Shown piece by piece: positions 29,622-38,045 of a stretch of 64,000 nucleotides of DNA. Within the stretch, counting starts at the first letter, position 1, and every line of letters begins with the position of its first letter. The notes under the pieces were generated by a model. The model was not told where the DNA came from, did not search any database, and saw only the letters and a program-made list of their open reading frames with translations. The translations under genes were made by a program, and so were the position numbers. Source of the DNA: Geobacter sp. AOG2 (GTDB lineage: Bacteria > Desulfobacterota > Desulfuromonadia > Geobacterales > Pseudopelobacteraceae); the NCBI RefSeq assembly GCF_019972295.1, contig NZ_BLJA01000001.1:1024049-1088048 (forward strand). Reading direction: 5' to 3'.

Positions 29622-30017
29622 ATGAAAATGTACAAAATTCGGAAAGTAGTTTCTCTGATCATCCTTACCGTTATGCTCTCAGCGACAGTTCCAGCCTTTG
29701 CCGGTGGGGACCCCGCCCTTTTGGATACGTTTCAAGACTCTCTCTACGGTGTTCTGATCGGCAGTTTAATCGGTGGTGCGACCGTAGCCTTTACAAAAAA
29801 GCCGGCTAATCACCTCATTAATATAGGGATAGGTGCTGGCATCGGTGCCATCGGCGGCGCAGCGTTCGGATTGACAAAGGCTTTGAAGACCCTGGTTGAA
29901 ATCGAAGACGGTAAGGTCAAATTTGCCATGCCGACCATTGTACCGGAACTTGTTGACTCCCCATCTGCTTCCGGAAAATTTGCCATAACTGCTAGCCTTT
30001 TTCGTGTAACTTATTGA
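29622..30017 (+). CDS. Exported glycine-zipper protein, unknown function
   Basis: A 131-aa protein with a clear Sec signal peptide (cleavage expected after VPAFA, residue 27). Two glycine-zipper-like hydrophobic stretches follow (GVLIGSLIGGATVAF and IGIGAGIGAIGGAAFG), typical of small outer membrane or membrane-inserting proteins. AGGAGG precedes the ATG. It is the last gene of the short plus-strand set 28.1-30.0 kb and converges with the sigma54 activator gene. Confidence 0.7.
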   Translation: MKMYKIRKVVSLIILTVMLSATVPAFAGGDPALLDTFQDSLYGVLIGSLIGGATVAFTKKPANHLINIGIGAGIGAIGGAAFGLTKALKTLVEIEDGKVKFAMPTIVPELVDSPSASGKFAITASLFRVTY

Positions 30018-30084
30018 AAAATATTGTAAATCAATATAAGGTGTATGGGTTTTGGTAGAGGTGGGCAAACAGCAAAAGGCTGAT

Positions 30085-31464
30085 TCAGGAACGGTAAAAT
30101 GCCTTGCGGCCGATTTTGAGCAACTGGGCAGCCCTTGATTTGTTGCCGTTGCACCGTTCCAAGGTAACGGCCAGGATGCGGTTTGTCAGGGCATCGAGAG
30201 AGAGGAGGTCGTTCGAGACTGTCAGGGTGTAGGTAGTGCTGTCGCCACTTGTGTCATTATCGACAGAGGTCATAGGTGGCGTTGCCGGACCGATGCCCAG
30301 GTGTGAGGGGCGGATTAACTCCCCTTCCGTGAGAATGGCTGCCCGTTCCAGACAATTGCGCAGTTCGCGCACATTACCCGGCCAATGGTGGTTGAGCATA
30401 ATTTCCATGGCCTCTGGGGAGATGCCGGGTAGGGCCTTGCCCAAATGCTGGCGCAGATGGTCAAGGGCGTGCTCGCAGAGCAGGGGGATGTCGTCCTTGC
30501 GATTCCGCAGGGGGGGGATGGTGAGGGGAAAAACATTGATCCGGTGGTAGAGGTCCTCCCGAAATCGCCCGGCGGAAGCCTGTTCGGCCAGATTGTGGTT
30601 GGTGGCCACGATAATCCGGCACTCCGCAGGAAGCGGGGTATTGCTTCCGATCTTTTCGAAAACCCGTTCCTGGAGTACCCGCAGCAGTTTGGCCTGAAGC
30701 GGCAGGGGCATATCGCCGATCTCATCAAGCAGGATGGTGCCTCCGCGGGCCAGGCTGAACTTCCCCTCCCGGTCGCGCTCGGCACCGGTAAAGGCCCCCC
30801 GCACGTGGCCGAAAAGCTCGCTCTCCAGCAGATGCTCGGGGATAGCGGCGCAGTTGACCGCCACAAAACCGGTTGGAAGCCCGTTGCCGGCAAAATGGAT
30901 GGCCCGCGCCAGCACCTCTTTACCGGAACCGCTTTCGCCGTAGATAGCCACCGTCGTCTGACGTGCCGAAGCGACCTTGGCGGCCAACCTCAACATCTCC
31001 TTCATCGCCGGGTTCACGGTTACAATGCTTTGAAAGGTAAACCGTTCTCCCAAGAGCCCTTTGATCTGCTCATTTTCCCGGATGACATGGTGGTAGGTGA
31101 GGGCATGTTGGACGGTAATGCGCAAAATAACCGGATTGATGGGCTTTTCCAGATAATCGTAGGCCCCGCGCCGCATGGCGTCAACGGCGCTCTCCACGCT
31201 GCCGTTTGCCGTTACCACAACGACCGGTATTCCTTGATATCTTTTCCGTATCTGCTGGATGAGTTCGAGACCATCCATTTCATGCATGACCAGGTCGGAG
31301 ATGACCAGATCGATCGGCTGCCGTTCCATAATTCCCAGGGCTTCGACGCCGCTGAGCGCGGTAACGGAGGCGAAACCCGCCTCGCCAAGCTGGGCCTCCA
31401 GCATGCGAACGCTCAGTTCATCGTCGTCAACAATGAGAATTGTCGGGATCATCATGGGAAACAT
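30085..31464 (-). CDS. Sigma54-dependent response regulator (NtrC/AtoC family)
   Basis: About 459 aa with three domains: receiver (DDD acidic cluster, phospho-acceptor in VISDLVMHEMDG), an AAA+ sigma54-interaction domain and a Fis-type helix-turn-helix. The AAA+ domain has Walker A GESGSGKE, an intact GAFTGA loop and Walker B GTILLDEIGD, so it should activate sigma54 promoters. The HTH (NKSRAAQLLKIGRKAFYRS) reaches the very C-terminus. A TTG start at 31494 would add 10 residues; the ATG at 31464 is preferred. It may be controlled by the hybrid kinase encoded 1 kb upstream on the same strand. Confidence 0.93.
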   Translation of the reverse strand: MFPMMIPTILIVDDDELSVRMLEAQLGEAGFASVTALSGVEALGIMERQPIDLVISDLVMHEMDGLELIQQIRKRYQGIPVVVVTANGSVESAVDAMRRGAYDYLEKPINPVILRITVQHALTYHHVIRENEQIKGLLGERFTFQSIVTVNPAMKEMLRLAAKVASARQTTVAIYGESGSGKEVLARAIHFAGNGLPTGFVAVNCAAIPEHLLESELFGHVRGAFTGAERDREGKFSLARGGTILLDEIGDMPLPLQAKLLRVLQERVFEKIGSNTPLPAECRIIVATNHNLAEQASAGRFREDLYHRINVFPLTIPPLRNRKDDIPLLCEHALDHLRQHLGKALPGISPEAMEIMLNHHWPGNVRELRNCLERAAILTEGELIRPSHLGIGPATPPMTSVDNDTSGDSTTYTLTVSNDLLSLDALTNRILAVTLERCNGNKSRAAQLLKIGRKAFYRS

Positions 31465-31607
31465 GCCTGAAGGGTTAGAGTAATTATATTGCAATAGTCT
31501 AATTTTATGCCATGCACCGCTGTATTACAAAATGAATTTTTTGCGGGGCGGGTCTCCATCCACAAACTATTTATCCCGTTATGCGCCCGATCAGCCAATT
31601 GGACTCG

Positions 31608-32018
31608 TCAAGGAATCCTGAGCCCCAATTGGCTGATGGTTTTTCGGACCTTATCAGGTTCCACCGGTTTGACCAGATAAGCTGACGATTGAACCGACAG
31701 CATTGACTGCATTACGTCCTGCGGCGTGTTGAGAGCGGTTAACATGATGATCTTGACCTGCTTGTCTGTCGGCAGTGCCAATTCTTTCTCCCGTTTCCTG
31801 ATCTCTTTGCCGGCGGCGATCCCATCCATATCCGGCATGACGATGTCCAGTAGGATAAGTTCATAGGGGGCGTCCGACGTCAGGGCTTCCCGGAATTTTT
31901 CGACCGCATCCTGACCGTTGATGGCGGTATCAACGACGGGAACATTCTCCAGGTATTGGGCAATGATTTCACGCCCAAGTTCGTCATCATCCACAACAAG
32001 ACATTTTCTGAGTTCCAT
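31608..32018 (-). CDS. Single-domain CheY-like receiver
   Basis: A 136-aa stand-alone receiver. The acidic triad (VVDDDE), the phospho-acceptor aspartate in LILLDIVMPDMDG and the conserved Thr and Lys (MLTAL, LVKPV) are present, with no output domain. It follows the hybrid kinase by 53 bp on the same strand and has GGAGG 5-6 nt before its ATG. It probably takes phosphate from the kinase HPt domain and is a possible target of a CheX-type phosphatase. Confidence 0.9.
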   Translation of the reverse strand: MELRKCLVVDDDELGREIIAQYLENVPVVDTAINGQDAVEKFREALTSDAPYELILLDIVMPDMDGIAAGKEIRKREKELALPTDKQVKIIMLTALNTPQDVMQSMLSVQSSAYLVKPVEPDKVRKTISQLGLRIP

Positions 32019-32071
32019 CCGTATCCTCCTTTGGTAAATCGAGCCATGTGCGGATCGTACTGGGCCGACGA

Positions 32072-34630
32072 TTATTGCCCTTTCTCGATCAAGCGTACAA
32101 ATGCATCGTATTCGTCGTTCAGGTGGGGGAGCAGGGCCAGTGCTTCAGCCAGCCTCTCTTCCCGGGCGGCTTCCTCGATGCGTCGAGCGATATCCTGAAC
32201 CCGTGGCGCTCCAATGTTGCCTGCTGCCCCCTTGATAGTGTGGGCGCTTACCCGTATCCCATCGTTGTCGCGGCTTTCCGTGGAAGCAAGCAGTTTGGCC
32301 AAGTTTCCTGTCATGCCCTTTTGGAACAGCGCAACAAACTTGCCGATCAGCTCGGTCTTGCCTCCCAGGCGGCAGAGCAGCCCGCTATGATCGAATACCG
32401 GCATGTCCTCGCCTGTGGTGTCACATGCAGCCGGTGGTCCCGAAGCAGGCCCTCGGCTGCCCGGTAAGCCGCACTGCTGGTGCAGGGCAAACTCAAGCTC
32501 GGCAGCCTTGAACGGTTTGGAAAGGTGTCCATCCATACCCGCAGCCAGGCATTTATCCCGGTCTTCCCGGCCGGCATAGGCCGTCAGAGCAAGGATAGGG
32601 CATTTTTTGTCGGTACCCCTCTCCAACTCCCGAATGTACTGCGTTGCCTGGAGTCCGTCCATGACCGGCATCTGAACGTCCATGAGAATAAGGTCGAAGT
32701 GTCCCGCCGCGTAGGCTTCAACAGCCTCCCGGCCGTTGGTCGCCAAGGTGACACGATGTCCTTGTTTTTCAAGGATGGTCAACGCAAGCATCCGGTTAAC
32801 CTCCACATCGTCGGCCACCAGGATGTCGAGGCGAGCCTGCTCCTCCAGTAGAGTGTGGCGGGTCACCGGCACCTGCTGCCCCTCGCTCCCGCCAGTCAGG
32901 ACCGCCAGAATGACGTCCTTTAGTTCGTCATGCACCCACGGTTTGGTGAGATACCCGGCGATCCCCAACCGGCGGCAATGTTCCGCGTCACCGCGAATCC
33001 CGGCGCTGGTCATGACGATCATCTTAATGGGGGTATGGCTGGCTTCCTGAAGCAGCTTGACCTGACCCCAGCAGTCCGTGCCCAAGGTCTGCAAGTCCAC
33101 GAGTGCCAGTAGTGGGAGTTTTTTGTGGTTAGCCACGCGGATGAGTTCCTCTGCTTTTTCTGCGTCGGCCGCCACAAGGGGCTCCATCCCCCATGCGGCC
33201 AGGTATTCGGCCAAGGTGCGGCGGCTCTGTTCAATCTGTTCCACGACAACGATTGTCTGCCCGATCAACTCGGCCGGTTCGAGACGGGGCGCCGTCTGTT
33301 GTTGGACCGGGATGCGGGCAGTGAAATGGAACGTACTTCCCTGCCCCGGTGTGCTATCGACCCAAATGCGGCCCCCCATCAGTTCCACGATCCGCCGGGA
33401 GATGGTCAGCCCGAGGCCGGTGCCGCCGAAACGTTTGCTCGTGGACGAGTCGGCCTGTTCGAACATGTTGAAGATCCGGCCATAGGCTTCCGGGGATATC
33501 CCGATCCCCCGGTCGCTGACCGAGAACTGGAGCAGAACTTGGTCCCCATCGTCAGCCAGGACATGGGTATGCACGACGATCTCGCCCCGCTCGGAAAATT
33601 TTATGGCATTGCCGACGAGGTTGACCAGCACCTGCCGGAGTTTCCCGGCGTCGCCTATTAGCGCATCGGGCACATCCGTTTCCGGAGCACAAAGCAATTC
33701 CAGTTTTTTTTCAACCGCCTTAGGCGCCAGTGAGCGCAGCACCTGCCCCATAACCGTACGCAGCAGAAAGGGGGACTCATCCAGTTCTATCCTGCCTGCC
33801 TCAATTTTGGAAAAGTCGAGAATATCATTAATGATAACCATCAGGCTGTCGGCCGAGTCCATAATGGCACGGTGAAACTGGCGCTCCTGGGCGGGGGTAA
33901 GCCCGCCGGCGAGCAGAAGATCGGTCATCCCCATGATTCCGTTCATGGGGGTCCTGATCTCGTGGCTCATGTTGGCAAGAAAGGCACTCTTGGCACGGCT
34001 GGCCTCTTCGGCCAGTTCCCGGGCGATGGCCAGGTCGCGGGTCCGCTCCTGAACCCTCTCTTCAAGGGTTGCCATGTTTTCGTGCAGTTTGGCATTGAGA
34101 GTTGTGCTCTCCAGGGCGTGGGCACAGGTGTACAGTACGATGGAGATGGCATTGAGGGCTGCGGCATCCACTGCGGCAGAATCTCCGGGCAGGATGGCCG
34201 CAAACATCCCCAGAATTCGGGAACGGGTGGCAATGCTGTGCAGAAGCAGGGTACGGTTGTCGGCAAGCGGCACCAGGATGGCTTGGTTGCGGTTCAAGGC
34301 CCAGGCAAAGGTCCCGTCCATGATCTTTGCCTCGATCTCCGATTGAATCTCTTTCCTGGCATCCTTGGGCTCCCATGATGACAGCTCGAAGCTGCCGTCT
34401 TCCATCGCCTCAAGACATCCCGTTTTCCGGCATGCTAGTATCCGGCAAACCTGGACCTGGGTAGCGCGGAAGATGTCTGAAAAATCCTTGGCCCGGTTAA
34501 GGTCTCCGTGAAAATCCAGGCTCGACGCAAGCATGTCGAGGATTGACATGTAACGCCGGTTGGCCTCTTCCAGATACTGGACACGCTCTTTGAGAAATTC
34601 ATGGGAGAGAGGAGGGATCTTTTCTTTCAT
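32072..34630 (-). CDS. Hybrid sensor histidine kinase with two receivers and HPt (BarA-like)
   Basis: An 852-aa cytoplasmic hybrid kinase. Order: N-terminal coiled coil, a GAF-like sensor (about 45-180), HisKA with H223 in [10 protein letters not shown], an HATPase domain (DRGIGI and GGTGLGL), REC1 (about 458-578), REC2 (about 602-720) and C-terminal HPt with H797 in [13 protein letters not shown]2 is complete (ADD pair, D651). REC1 keeps D512 but has E464-Q465 in place of the metal-binding acidic pair, so it is probably inactive. There are no membrane segments. The ATG overlaps the HDOD stop as ATGA, so the long upstream frame is not used. Confidence 0.93.
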   Translation of the reverse strand: MKEKIPPLSHEFLKERVQYLEEANRRYMSILDMLASSLDFHGDLNRAKDFSDIFRATQVQVCRILACRKTGCLEAMEDGSFELSSWEPKDARKEIQSEIEAKIMDGTFAWALNRNQAILVPLADNRTLLLHSIATRSRILGMFAAILPGDSAAVDAAALNAISIVLYTCAHALESTTLNAKLHENMATLEERVQERTRDLAIARELAEEASRAKSAFLANMSHEIRTPMNGIMGMTDLLLAGGLTPAQERQFHRAIMDSADSLMVIINDILDFSKIEAGRIELDESPFLLRTVMGQVLRSLAPKAVEKKLELLCAPETDVPDALIGDAGKLRQVLVNLVGNAIKFSERGEIVVHTHVLADDGDQVLLQFSVSDRGIGISPEAYGRIFNMFEQADSSTSKRFGGTGLGLTISRRIVELMGGRIWVDSTPGQGSTFHFTARIPVQQQTAPRLEPAELIGQTIVVVEQIEQSRRTLAEYLAAWGMEPLVAADAEKAEELIRVANHKKLPLLALVDLQTLGTDCWGQVKLLQEASHTPIKMIVMTSAGIRGDAEHCRRLGIAGYLTKPWVHDELKDVILAVLTGGSEGQQVPVTRHTLLEEQARLDILVADDVEVNRMLALTILEKQGHRVTLATNGREAVEAYAAGHFDLILMDVQMPVMDGLQATQYIRELERGTDKKCPILALTAYAGREDRDKCLAAGMDGHLSKPFKAAELEFALHQQCGLPGSRGPASGPPAACDTTGEDMPVFDHSGLLCRLGGKTELIGKFVALFQKGMTGNLAKLLASTESRDNDGIRVSAHTIKGAAGNIGAPRVQDIARRIEEAAREERLAEALALLPHLNDEYDAFVRLIEKGQ

Positions 34631-35496
34631 TGCCCCTCCATCAGGATATCGAAGGTCTCCTCGATCTGCGGTTCCGACTGTTTCAGGATCGTTGCCAGGG
34701 TGTTTACCGGCATGCCGAGGCGTTCCCATGCCGCCGGCTCAAATGAGGAGACGCACCATTCGCCGCTGACACCGAATTCGAAGGCTTGGCAGATGATTTC
34801 CGCCAGATGGACGATAGCGGCTTCCAATGGGAATTGCGCGGCGGCGCGGGGAGCATGGTGACAGGCCACCGGTTCGAAGATATTGGCCGGAAGCTTCCAG
34901 GCCTGCAAAAGCGCACCCCCTAGGTCGGCATGGTCAAATCCCAGCAGACTCCGTTCGGTGTGGTGATACTGCTCCTGGCGCGACCGGCTGAGTGCCAGCA
35001 ATTCGCCGACCGTGTCCGGTATGGCCGAGCACATGATCAATTGCCCCACATCGTGGAGGATTCCGGCCACGAAGAAACGCTCCACATTGCTTTCACGCAG
35101 ACAGGCCGCCAGGTTGCGGGCGATGATGCCGCAGGCGATGCTGTGCCGCCAGAAAAGAGCCATATTCATCAATTCTTCGGAGATGCCCTTGAAAACCCCC
35201 ATGGCAGAGGCGGCAAAAGCCAGGTCGCGTAGTTGTTGCGTACCGATAATAGTCACTGCTTTAGTGATGGAGTCAACCTTGGCGTAATACCCGAACATCG
35301 GGCTGTTGGCGAGCTTGAGGATACGCGCGGTCAGGCCCTGATCCTCGATGATTATCTTGGCGATATCGGCGATGGAACTGCGTGGATGATTGATGGCCTC
35401 ATTGAAACGTTCGTAGAAATAGGGGAGGGAGTAGACGGTCCGCGTCTGCTCAACGAGCTGCTCCAGGGTGATGGGGGCACGATCAGAAAAGGCCAT
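34627..35496 (-). CDS. HDOD-domain signalling protein
   Basis: A 289-aa protein, nearly all of it an HDOD domain (a metal-dependent phosphohydrolase relative usually lacking full catalytic residues). HDIGQL-type motif [10 protein letters not shown] is seen around residue 158 and HHAPRAAA near 227. HDOD proteins act as signalling scaffolds in motility and stress circuits. Translation is coupled to the hybrid kinase downstream (4-bp overlap) and to the small gene upstream (14-bp overlap), so the three products probably work together. Confidence 0.88.
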   Translation of the reverse strand: MAFSDRAPITLEQLVEQTRTVYSLPYFYERFNEAINHPRSSIADIAKIIIEDQGLTARILKLANSPMFGYYAKVDSITKAVTIIGTQQLRDLAFAASAMGVFKGISEELMNMALFWRHSIACGIIARNLAACLRESNVERFFVAGILHDVGQLIMCSAIPDTVGELLALSRSRQEQYHHTERSLLGFDHADLGGALLQAWKLPANIFEPVACHHAPRAAAQFPLEAAIVHLAEIICQAFEFGVSGEWCVSSFEPAAWERLGMPVNTLATILKQSEPQIEETFDILMEGQ

Positions 35497-35818
35497 GGGA
35501 GGCCTTCCTCAACGCGGCGAGGCGAAGCAGTTCGCGCATGACCGGGTGGTGCAAGTCACTATTGCAAAAAAGCGGTGCGAGGGCCGCTATGGCGGAGTCC
35601 AACTGCTCCTGAGTGATCTCCGCAGGAAGATGGCTACCCTGGTTGTCATCCTCACCCCCGACGATGTCCACCTCCATGACGCCCCATGTGCGCAAGACGA
35701 CGAGATGCTTCTGGCTCAATTCCACTCCTGCGCCCAACAGCAATCTTCCGGCGCGGTCGTGAACATCGTTTGCCAGGGTCATGCCCACTTCAAGGTTGTC
35801 GATTTGGGTTAATCCCAC
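35483..35818 (-). CDS. Small protein preceding HDOD gene, unknown function
   Basis: A 111-aa protein. The N-terminal half (VGMTLANDVHDRAGRLLLGAGVELSQKHL) resembles the segment found in front of HD-GYP and related signalling domains, which suggests a detached N-terminal module. The C-terminal half is helical. It starts the operon with HDOD, hybrid kinase and receiver genes and overlaps the HDOD start. Function is not known. Confidence 0.75.
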   Translation of the reverse strand: MGLTQIDNLEVGMTLANDVHDRAGRLLLGAGVELSQKHLVVLRTWGVMEVDIVGGEDDNQGSHLPAEITQEQLDSAIAALAPLFCNSDLHHPVMRELLRLAALRKASHGLF

Positions 35819-35952
35819 AAGTTAGTATCCCTAGGTAAACCGGCAAAATCACTGGTCACGGCGTTCTTTCGCTTGGGGATGCATCCAGCATTTACCCCGC
35901 TCTTTTATAGCACTGTGTTCCATTGAACTCAAGTTATTGGCACTGTGTCATA

Positions 35953-35973
35953 CCGTAATTTTGTAGATTACGG
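35953..35973. repeat. Inverted repeat upstream of the signalling operon
   Basis: CCGTAAT-N7-ATTACGG, perfect 7-bp arms, about 135 bp upstream of the first gene of the operon. It is within the 278-bp gap 35819-36096, which otherwise shows nothing. Operator-like in shape, but no binding protein can be named. Confidence 0.45.
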
Positions 35974-36096
35974 CAACTGGGTACAAACGATTTACCCCAG
36001 TTCCTTACGTTGCTACGTACACACCCTGCCGGTGATCCCATGGCCACGCAATGTCTCGGCGACAGCGACAAATTATCAGTATTATTCACCAACGTG

Positions 36097-36468
36097 TCAC
36101 ACAATCTTGCACGGGATGCTCTCATCCTCTGCACATGAGTAGACGGCGCATAATCGGTGGTAGCCGTCCGCAATGATCACCCTGCCATTGTGCTCATCCC
36201 TAACCAGCAGGATGGGTGATAACGACTTCCCATCCTCAATTTTTCTGCGGTCCTTCTCTACATGGGAATTGCTGACTCCCAACAGTGATAACCCGGAGGC
36301 CCTGAATATGTCCTTGGCCTTGAACCGGGACACTGGAGTAACCTTCAGCTTGCTTATGATGCTCTTCACGGTCGCAGTATCATAGATCAGGCTGAGATAC
36401 GATTCAGCCGCGGGGTAATCCTTTTCCTCCGGTTCTTGCAGCCATTTGATCTCGCTCGGTCTTTCCAT
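36097..36468 (-). CDS. ParB/sulfiredoxin-like domain protein
   Basis: A 123-aa protein with a C-terminal ParB N-domain-like segment: SPILLVRDEHNGRVIIADGYHRLCAVY, in which the GYHR piece corresponds to the GxxR box of ParB/sulfiredoxin folds. The N-terminal half is a short helical region. It lacks a DNA-binding HTH, so it is not a partition protein. Function is unknown. Its ribosome binding region is unusual, with three tandem copies of an AAGGAG-containing unit. Confidence 0.7.
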   Translation of the reverse strand: MERPSEIKWLQEPEEKDYPAAESYLSLIYDTATVKSIISKLKVTPVSRFKAKDIFRASGLSLLGVSNSHVEKDRRKIEDGKSLSPILLVRDEHNGRVIIADGYHRLCAVYSCAEDESIPCKIV

Positions 36469-36506
36469 GACGTGGCTCCTTTACGTGCTCCTTTACGTGC
36501 TCCTTG
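36469..36506 (-). repeat. Triple tandem Shine-Dalgarno repeat
   Basis: Reading toward the ATG at 36468 on the minus strand, AAGGAGCACGTA occurs, then AAGGAGCACGTA again, then AAGGAGCCACGTC, giving three perfect Shine-Dalgarno cores spaced 12 bp apart. The last is 8 nt from the ATG. Confidence 0.85.
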
Positions 36507-36649
36507 AAATCGGCCAGCTTCTTTAACATTCAGGTTACGCAAAGGTTATTTTGTTGTAAAGATTGAAACGCGGGCCGCCTGCAGACACCAAGACGCTTGA
36601 TGGAGATTGCGGCTTTTGATACGCTGAACCTCAATTAATCCGGGAGGGA

Positions 36650-37393
36650 GTGAATATCTTGACGACTATCATGAGGGGACACGGGCTTCTTCTGGCCACT
36701 ATGCTCATCCTGTGCCTGATGCCACTCGCCACTTCCTTCGCCGGTATTCCGGTTACGACGGTGACGCGCTACAAGGTCTCCGCCAAGGGATTTTCCATTG
36801 GCGATGTTATTACAACCCAGCGCATGACTGATGACGGGGGCGCCTCCAAAGTACAGTTCGAAACCAAAACCGAGGTCCGAGCATCCTTCCTCTGGATGGG
36901 GTACCGGCTTTCCTCCACCGAGAAAGGAACTCTGCTTAAAGGCCGCTTGGTCAGCTATTTTCATGAGCGCAAGGAGAACGGCGCCACGGTTGATGTCGAG
37001 GGCCGGCTTGAGAATGGGGCCTTCCGTTTTGATGTCCGTGAACATGGTGTTGCCCGCACTATTGTCATTCCCCGAAGCAGCTATGATTACACCACCATGG
37101 AATGTCCCGAAGCCCAGCTTGATTTTTCGGAAAGGCCGCATATCACCCTGAGAGTTCTGGATGTGGAAAAAATGGTTGTGGTTAAGCGGGATTACCTGCT
37201 TGTGCGCAATGCCTCCTGTACTGTTGCCGGGAAAGAGTACCCCTGCCGGATCGTGGATTTTTCGGACCTGAACAAAAGCGCCAGGCGCTGGATCGCCTGG
37301 GACGGTGCGGCGGTTGTTATGTACCGCCAGGACGGCAAGGGAGGGAAACACTCTTACTCTGTCCAGGCGACATCTGTTACCAAGGAGATGTGA
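36650..37393 (+). CDS. Exported DUF3108/DUF6134-like protein
   Basis: A protein of up to 247 aa with a signal peptide (cleavage expected after TSFA, near residue 31). The mature part is all beta: VTRYKVSAKGFSIGD, TKTEVRASFLWMGYRLSSTEKGTL and a closing lipocalin-like barrel, as in DUF3108 and related periplasmic proteins. Function is unknown. GGGAGGGA lies almost on the GTG at 36650, so translation may really begin at a TTG (36659) or ATG (36671) a few codons later. The mature protein is unaffected. Confidence 0.7.
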   Translation: MNILTTIMRGHGLLLATMLILCLMPLATSFAGIPVTTVTRYKVSAKGFSIGDVITTQRMTDDGGASKVQFETKTEVRASFLWMGYRLSSTEKGTLLKGRLVSYFHERKENGATVDVEGRLENGAFRFDVREHGVARTIVIPRSSYDYTTMECPEAQLDFSERPHITLRVLDVEKMVVVKRDYLLVRNASCTVAGKEYPCRIVDFSDLNKSARRWIAWDGAAVVMYRQDGKGGKHSYSVQATSVTKEM

Positions 37394-37496
37394 GGCCGAT
37401 TTTAGCCTTGATGCGGAATCGGTATAATCCATTTTTGCAACCCGTCGGCCTGATGGTGGGAAAATGCGTATTCACCCCTGAACCTGAAATTTTGTG

Positions 37497-37526
37497 TTGA
37501 CAACATTGTTGCTGCTCTTCTATATT
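37497..37526 (+). promoter_or_regulatory. Promoter of fur with adjacent TTGAA repeats
   Basis: TTGACA (37497-37502), 18-bp spacer, TATATT (37521-37526). Directly overlapping the -10 is TTGAATTTCAAGTTCAA (37525-37541), made of alternating TTGAA and TTCAA blocks, a candidate autoregulatory site for the Fur-family product. Confidence 0.65.
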
Positions 37527-37553
37527 GAATTTCAAGTTCAACAAGGGGGCGGA

Positions 37554-37988
37554 ATGATCCTCGAAAAGAAAAAGGCATTTAACGAATTTGCTACGGCCAA
37601 AGGACTCCGCTCCACCCGCCAACGGGACATCATCCTTGACTTCTTTCTCTCCACTCACCAGCATGTAAGTGTTGAGGAGTTGTACCTGAAGATCAAAGCC
37701 AGCCACCCTGGTATCGGCCACGCCACAGTCTACCGCACCCTCAAGCTGTTCACCGAGGCGGGCTTGGCCCGCGAGATCCTGCTGCATGACGGCCAGACCC
37801 GCTATGAACATGCATTGGCCGGCGAGCATCACGACCATTTGGTCTGTACGGGGTGCAACGCGATCATCGAGTTCGAAGACGAGACTATCGAGAAGTTACA
37901 GATGGAGATAGCGACACGTCACGGATTCACGATTAGAAGCCATAAGCTGGAAATCTACGGATTGTGCGCGGCATGTAGGGCCAAATAG
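37554..37988 (+). CDS. fur: Fur-family metal-dependent regulator
   Basis: A 144-aa Fur-type repressor. It has the N-terminal winged helix (KGLRSTRQRDIILDFF, GIGHATVYRTLKLF), the HHDHLVC metal motif and two CxxC pairs (CTGC, CAAC) for structural zinc. The ATG at 37554 has AAGGGGGCGGA before it; the frame is open 20 codons further up but without a site. It sits 57 bp upstream of feoB, which has a Fur-box-like sequence, so iron control is likely. PerR-type peroxide sensing cannot be excluded from sequence alone. Confidence 0.92.
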   Translation: MILEKKKAFNEFATAKGLRSTRQRDIILDFFLSTHQHVSVEELYLKIKASHPGIGHATVYRTLKLFTEAGLAREILLHDGQTRYEHALAGEHHDHLVCTGCNAIIEFEDETIEKLQMEIATRHGFTIRSHKLEIYGLCAACRAK

Positions 37989-38008
37989 CAATTTTTTTTA
38001 CAATATAA

Positions 38009-38025
38009 TTGAAAATGAAAATCAA
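38009..38025 (+). promoter_or_regulatory. Candidate Fur box upstream of feoB
   Basis: TTGAAAATGAAAATCAA matches the hexamer-array style of Fur boxes (GAAAAT GAAAAT C). It lies 20 bp before the feoB ATG. Confidence 0.5.
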
Positions 38026-38045
38026 AGGCATAAAAAGGTGAAGTA

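Noticed and set aside
35934-36173. Minus-strand frame of 79 codons overlapping the ParB-like gene end
   Set aside because: It is a shadow in another frame with low-complexity composition and no start signal.
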